DNA from: Kiritimatiellia bacterium
GTDB taxonomy: Bacteria > Verrucomicrobiota > Kiritimatiellia > RFP12 > UBA1067
Direction: 5' to 3'
Length of the DNA: 5,573 bases
NCBI GenBank assembly: GCA_017936245.1
Contig: JAGBFY010000123.1
Location: 1-5,573, forward strand
In this document: piece by piece, positions 4,818-5,573 of the stretch
Numbering within the stretch: the stretch's first letter is position 1
Layout of the letters: every line of letters begins with the position of its first letter
Made by a program: the position numbers and the translations under genes
Notes under the pieces: model-generated
Told to the model about the DNA's origin: nothing
The model's input: only the letters and a program-made list of their open reading frames with translations
Databases searched by the model: none

Positions 4818-5573
4818 CTATTTATTGTCTTCGACAGAATTTAACACTATCCAGCGGGTTTCACCGACACGAAGATCAAGCGGAATTATTTTACCGTCCG
4901 GCGCTTTGAATTCGTAATATCCTGGAATCAGGCAGTGAATCGAAGCAAAATCACCGTTCATATCAACCTGAAGACCATGCCGCGTCGGGATATACCCTCC
5001 AGCCTGCTCCACGATTTGACGATAACCACGCGGAGTCTGCGCACCAGCCGCTTTCACCATAACACCCGCAGCATCTAACGCCGCTTTCAGATCGCGCCGG
5101 TCTTCCGCCGACCAATCGACGCCAAAGGTGAACACAACCTTATAGCTTGCCGCCAGCTTAACGTCGGCTGCAAAATCGTTCGCGAGGTAATAATCGAACG
5201 GTACACCCGAAGCCGCCAGAACATTGAGAGCATCTTTCGAAATATCTCCGGAACGGAACGGATCGGGAGTGCCGCTTATCCAGCTTCCGCGCGACAACAG
5301 ACCATCCTCATCAACCAGAAAGGCGACTGACGCCTTCCACGATGTCGGCTTGCGTTTCGCGAGCCTTTCACCCATACGAGAGACATATGCAATATCGTTA
5401 CGGATCGGCTCAGGTTCAAACCATCCGCACTTCATGTCGTAGTACCAGAATCCGGAATCCCTGGCGAACTGAATTCCTGCCAGTTTGCGATGCTGGTCGA
5501 TGAAGTCCGGATAAGTTTCAGACCGACTCAAACCAAACTCGCGGAATTCCGTAGGACCGACCGTTTCGCTCGG
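4818..5573 (-). CDS. GH42-like glycoside hydrolase, C-terminal part (start beyond window)
   Basis: The frame is open from the window edge to a TAG, giving 251 residues of a longer protein. An internal TTG at 5531 is not the start, because the frame continues upstream in similar sequence (TEFREFGLSRSET). Residues 1-60 look like the end of a GH42-type TIM barrel: HRKLAGIQFARDSGFWYYDMKCGWFE, with the aromatic YDM..GWF signature. Residues about 81-195 (ASVAFLVDEDGLL, VPFDYYLANDF, YKVVFTFGVDWS, LDAAGVMVKAAG) resemble the GATase-like trimerisation domain. The tail (PGYYEFKAPDGKIIPLDL, ETRWIVL) looks like a small beta domain. It probably cleaves a galactoside or another plant or mucin glycan, but the catalytic residues and any signal peptide lie outside the window. 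No operon partner is visible downstream. Confidence 0.7.
   Translation of the reverse strand, partial: PSETVGPTEFREFGLSRSETYPDFIDQHRKLAGIQFARDSGFWYYDMKCGWFEPEPIRNDIAYVSRMGERLAKRKPTSWKASVAFLVDEDGLLSRGSWISGTPDPFRSGDISKDALNVLAASGVPFDYYLANDFAADVKLAASYKVVFTFGVDWSAEDRRDLKAALDAAGVMVKAAGAQTPRGYRQIVEQAGGYIPTRHGLQVDMNGDFASIHCLIPGYYEFKAPDGKIIPLDLRVGETRWIVLNSVEDNK

Noticed and set aside
4818..5531. Complete 237-residue protein starting at TTG 5531
   Set aside because: The frame stays open to the window edge and the upstream residues fit a GH42-like barrel, so this is the tail of a larger protein.

Overview
The window looks like part of the chromosome of an anaerobic, fermentative Gram-negative-type bacterium. 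HydG, an [FeFe]-hydrogenase maturase, points to anaerobic hydrogen metabolism. MurD and MurF show a peptidoglycan wall. The GH42-like glycoside hydrolase tail is of a type I associate with polysaccharide-degrading PVC bacteria such as Lentisphaerae/Victivallales or Kiritimatiellota. That lineage guess is inference from gene content only. All convincing genes lie on the minus strand, so transcription runs from high to low coordinates.

Left block (1-3182): murF -> murD -> hydG. murF and murD overlap by four bases (ATGA). murF has an extended -10 promoter (TGCTATAAT) so close to its ATG that the mRNA may be leaderless. hydG begins 56 bases after the murD stop and has its own extended -10 promoter (TGGTATAAT) plus a Shine-Dalgarno site. 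murF and murD carry out two ATP-dependent amino-acid additions in UDP-MurNAc-pentapeptide synthesis. hydG belongs to a different pathway and is cut by the window edge.

The most unusual signal is inside murD. Three short repeat copies share the exact 16-mer GAAGGGTCTGTCCCCA, two in one orientation and one in the other. They sit in frame in the essential gene and add roughly 20-residue low-complexity stretches between otherwise normal MurD motifs. The arrangement resembles the Rickettsia palindromic elements (RPE) found in coding sequences, or REP/RAYT-type repeats. More diverged G/C-cored repeats occur in the intergenic region at 4474-4641, and possibly at 4783-4797.

Middle block (3183-4400): a gene-poor stretch holding a possible gene remnant and a 21-codon plus-strand ORF with a good ribosome binding site, then a two-winged-helix ArsR-like regulator (3593-4165, minus). 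The regulator is bracketed by two nearly identical long palindromes. The upstream one is a perfect 38-bp palindrome with TATAAT at its centre. The downstream one contains the gene's own stop codon. Further TGAGAAT half-sites lie around them, so this looks like an autoregulated regulator with its operators, or a small palindrome-bounded cassette.

Right block (4400-5573): about 400 bases of AT-rich, repeat- and hairpin-containing intergenic DNA, then the C-terminal 251 codons of a GH42-like glycoside hydrolase whose start lies beyond the window. I see no tRNA, rRNA, CRISPR array or transposase gene.
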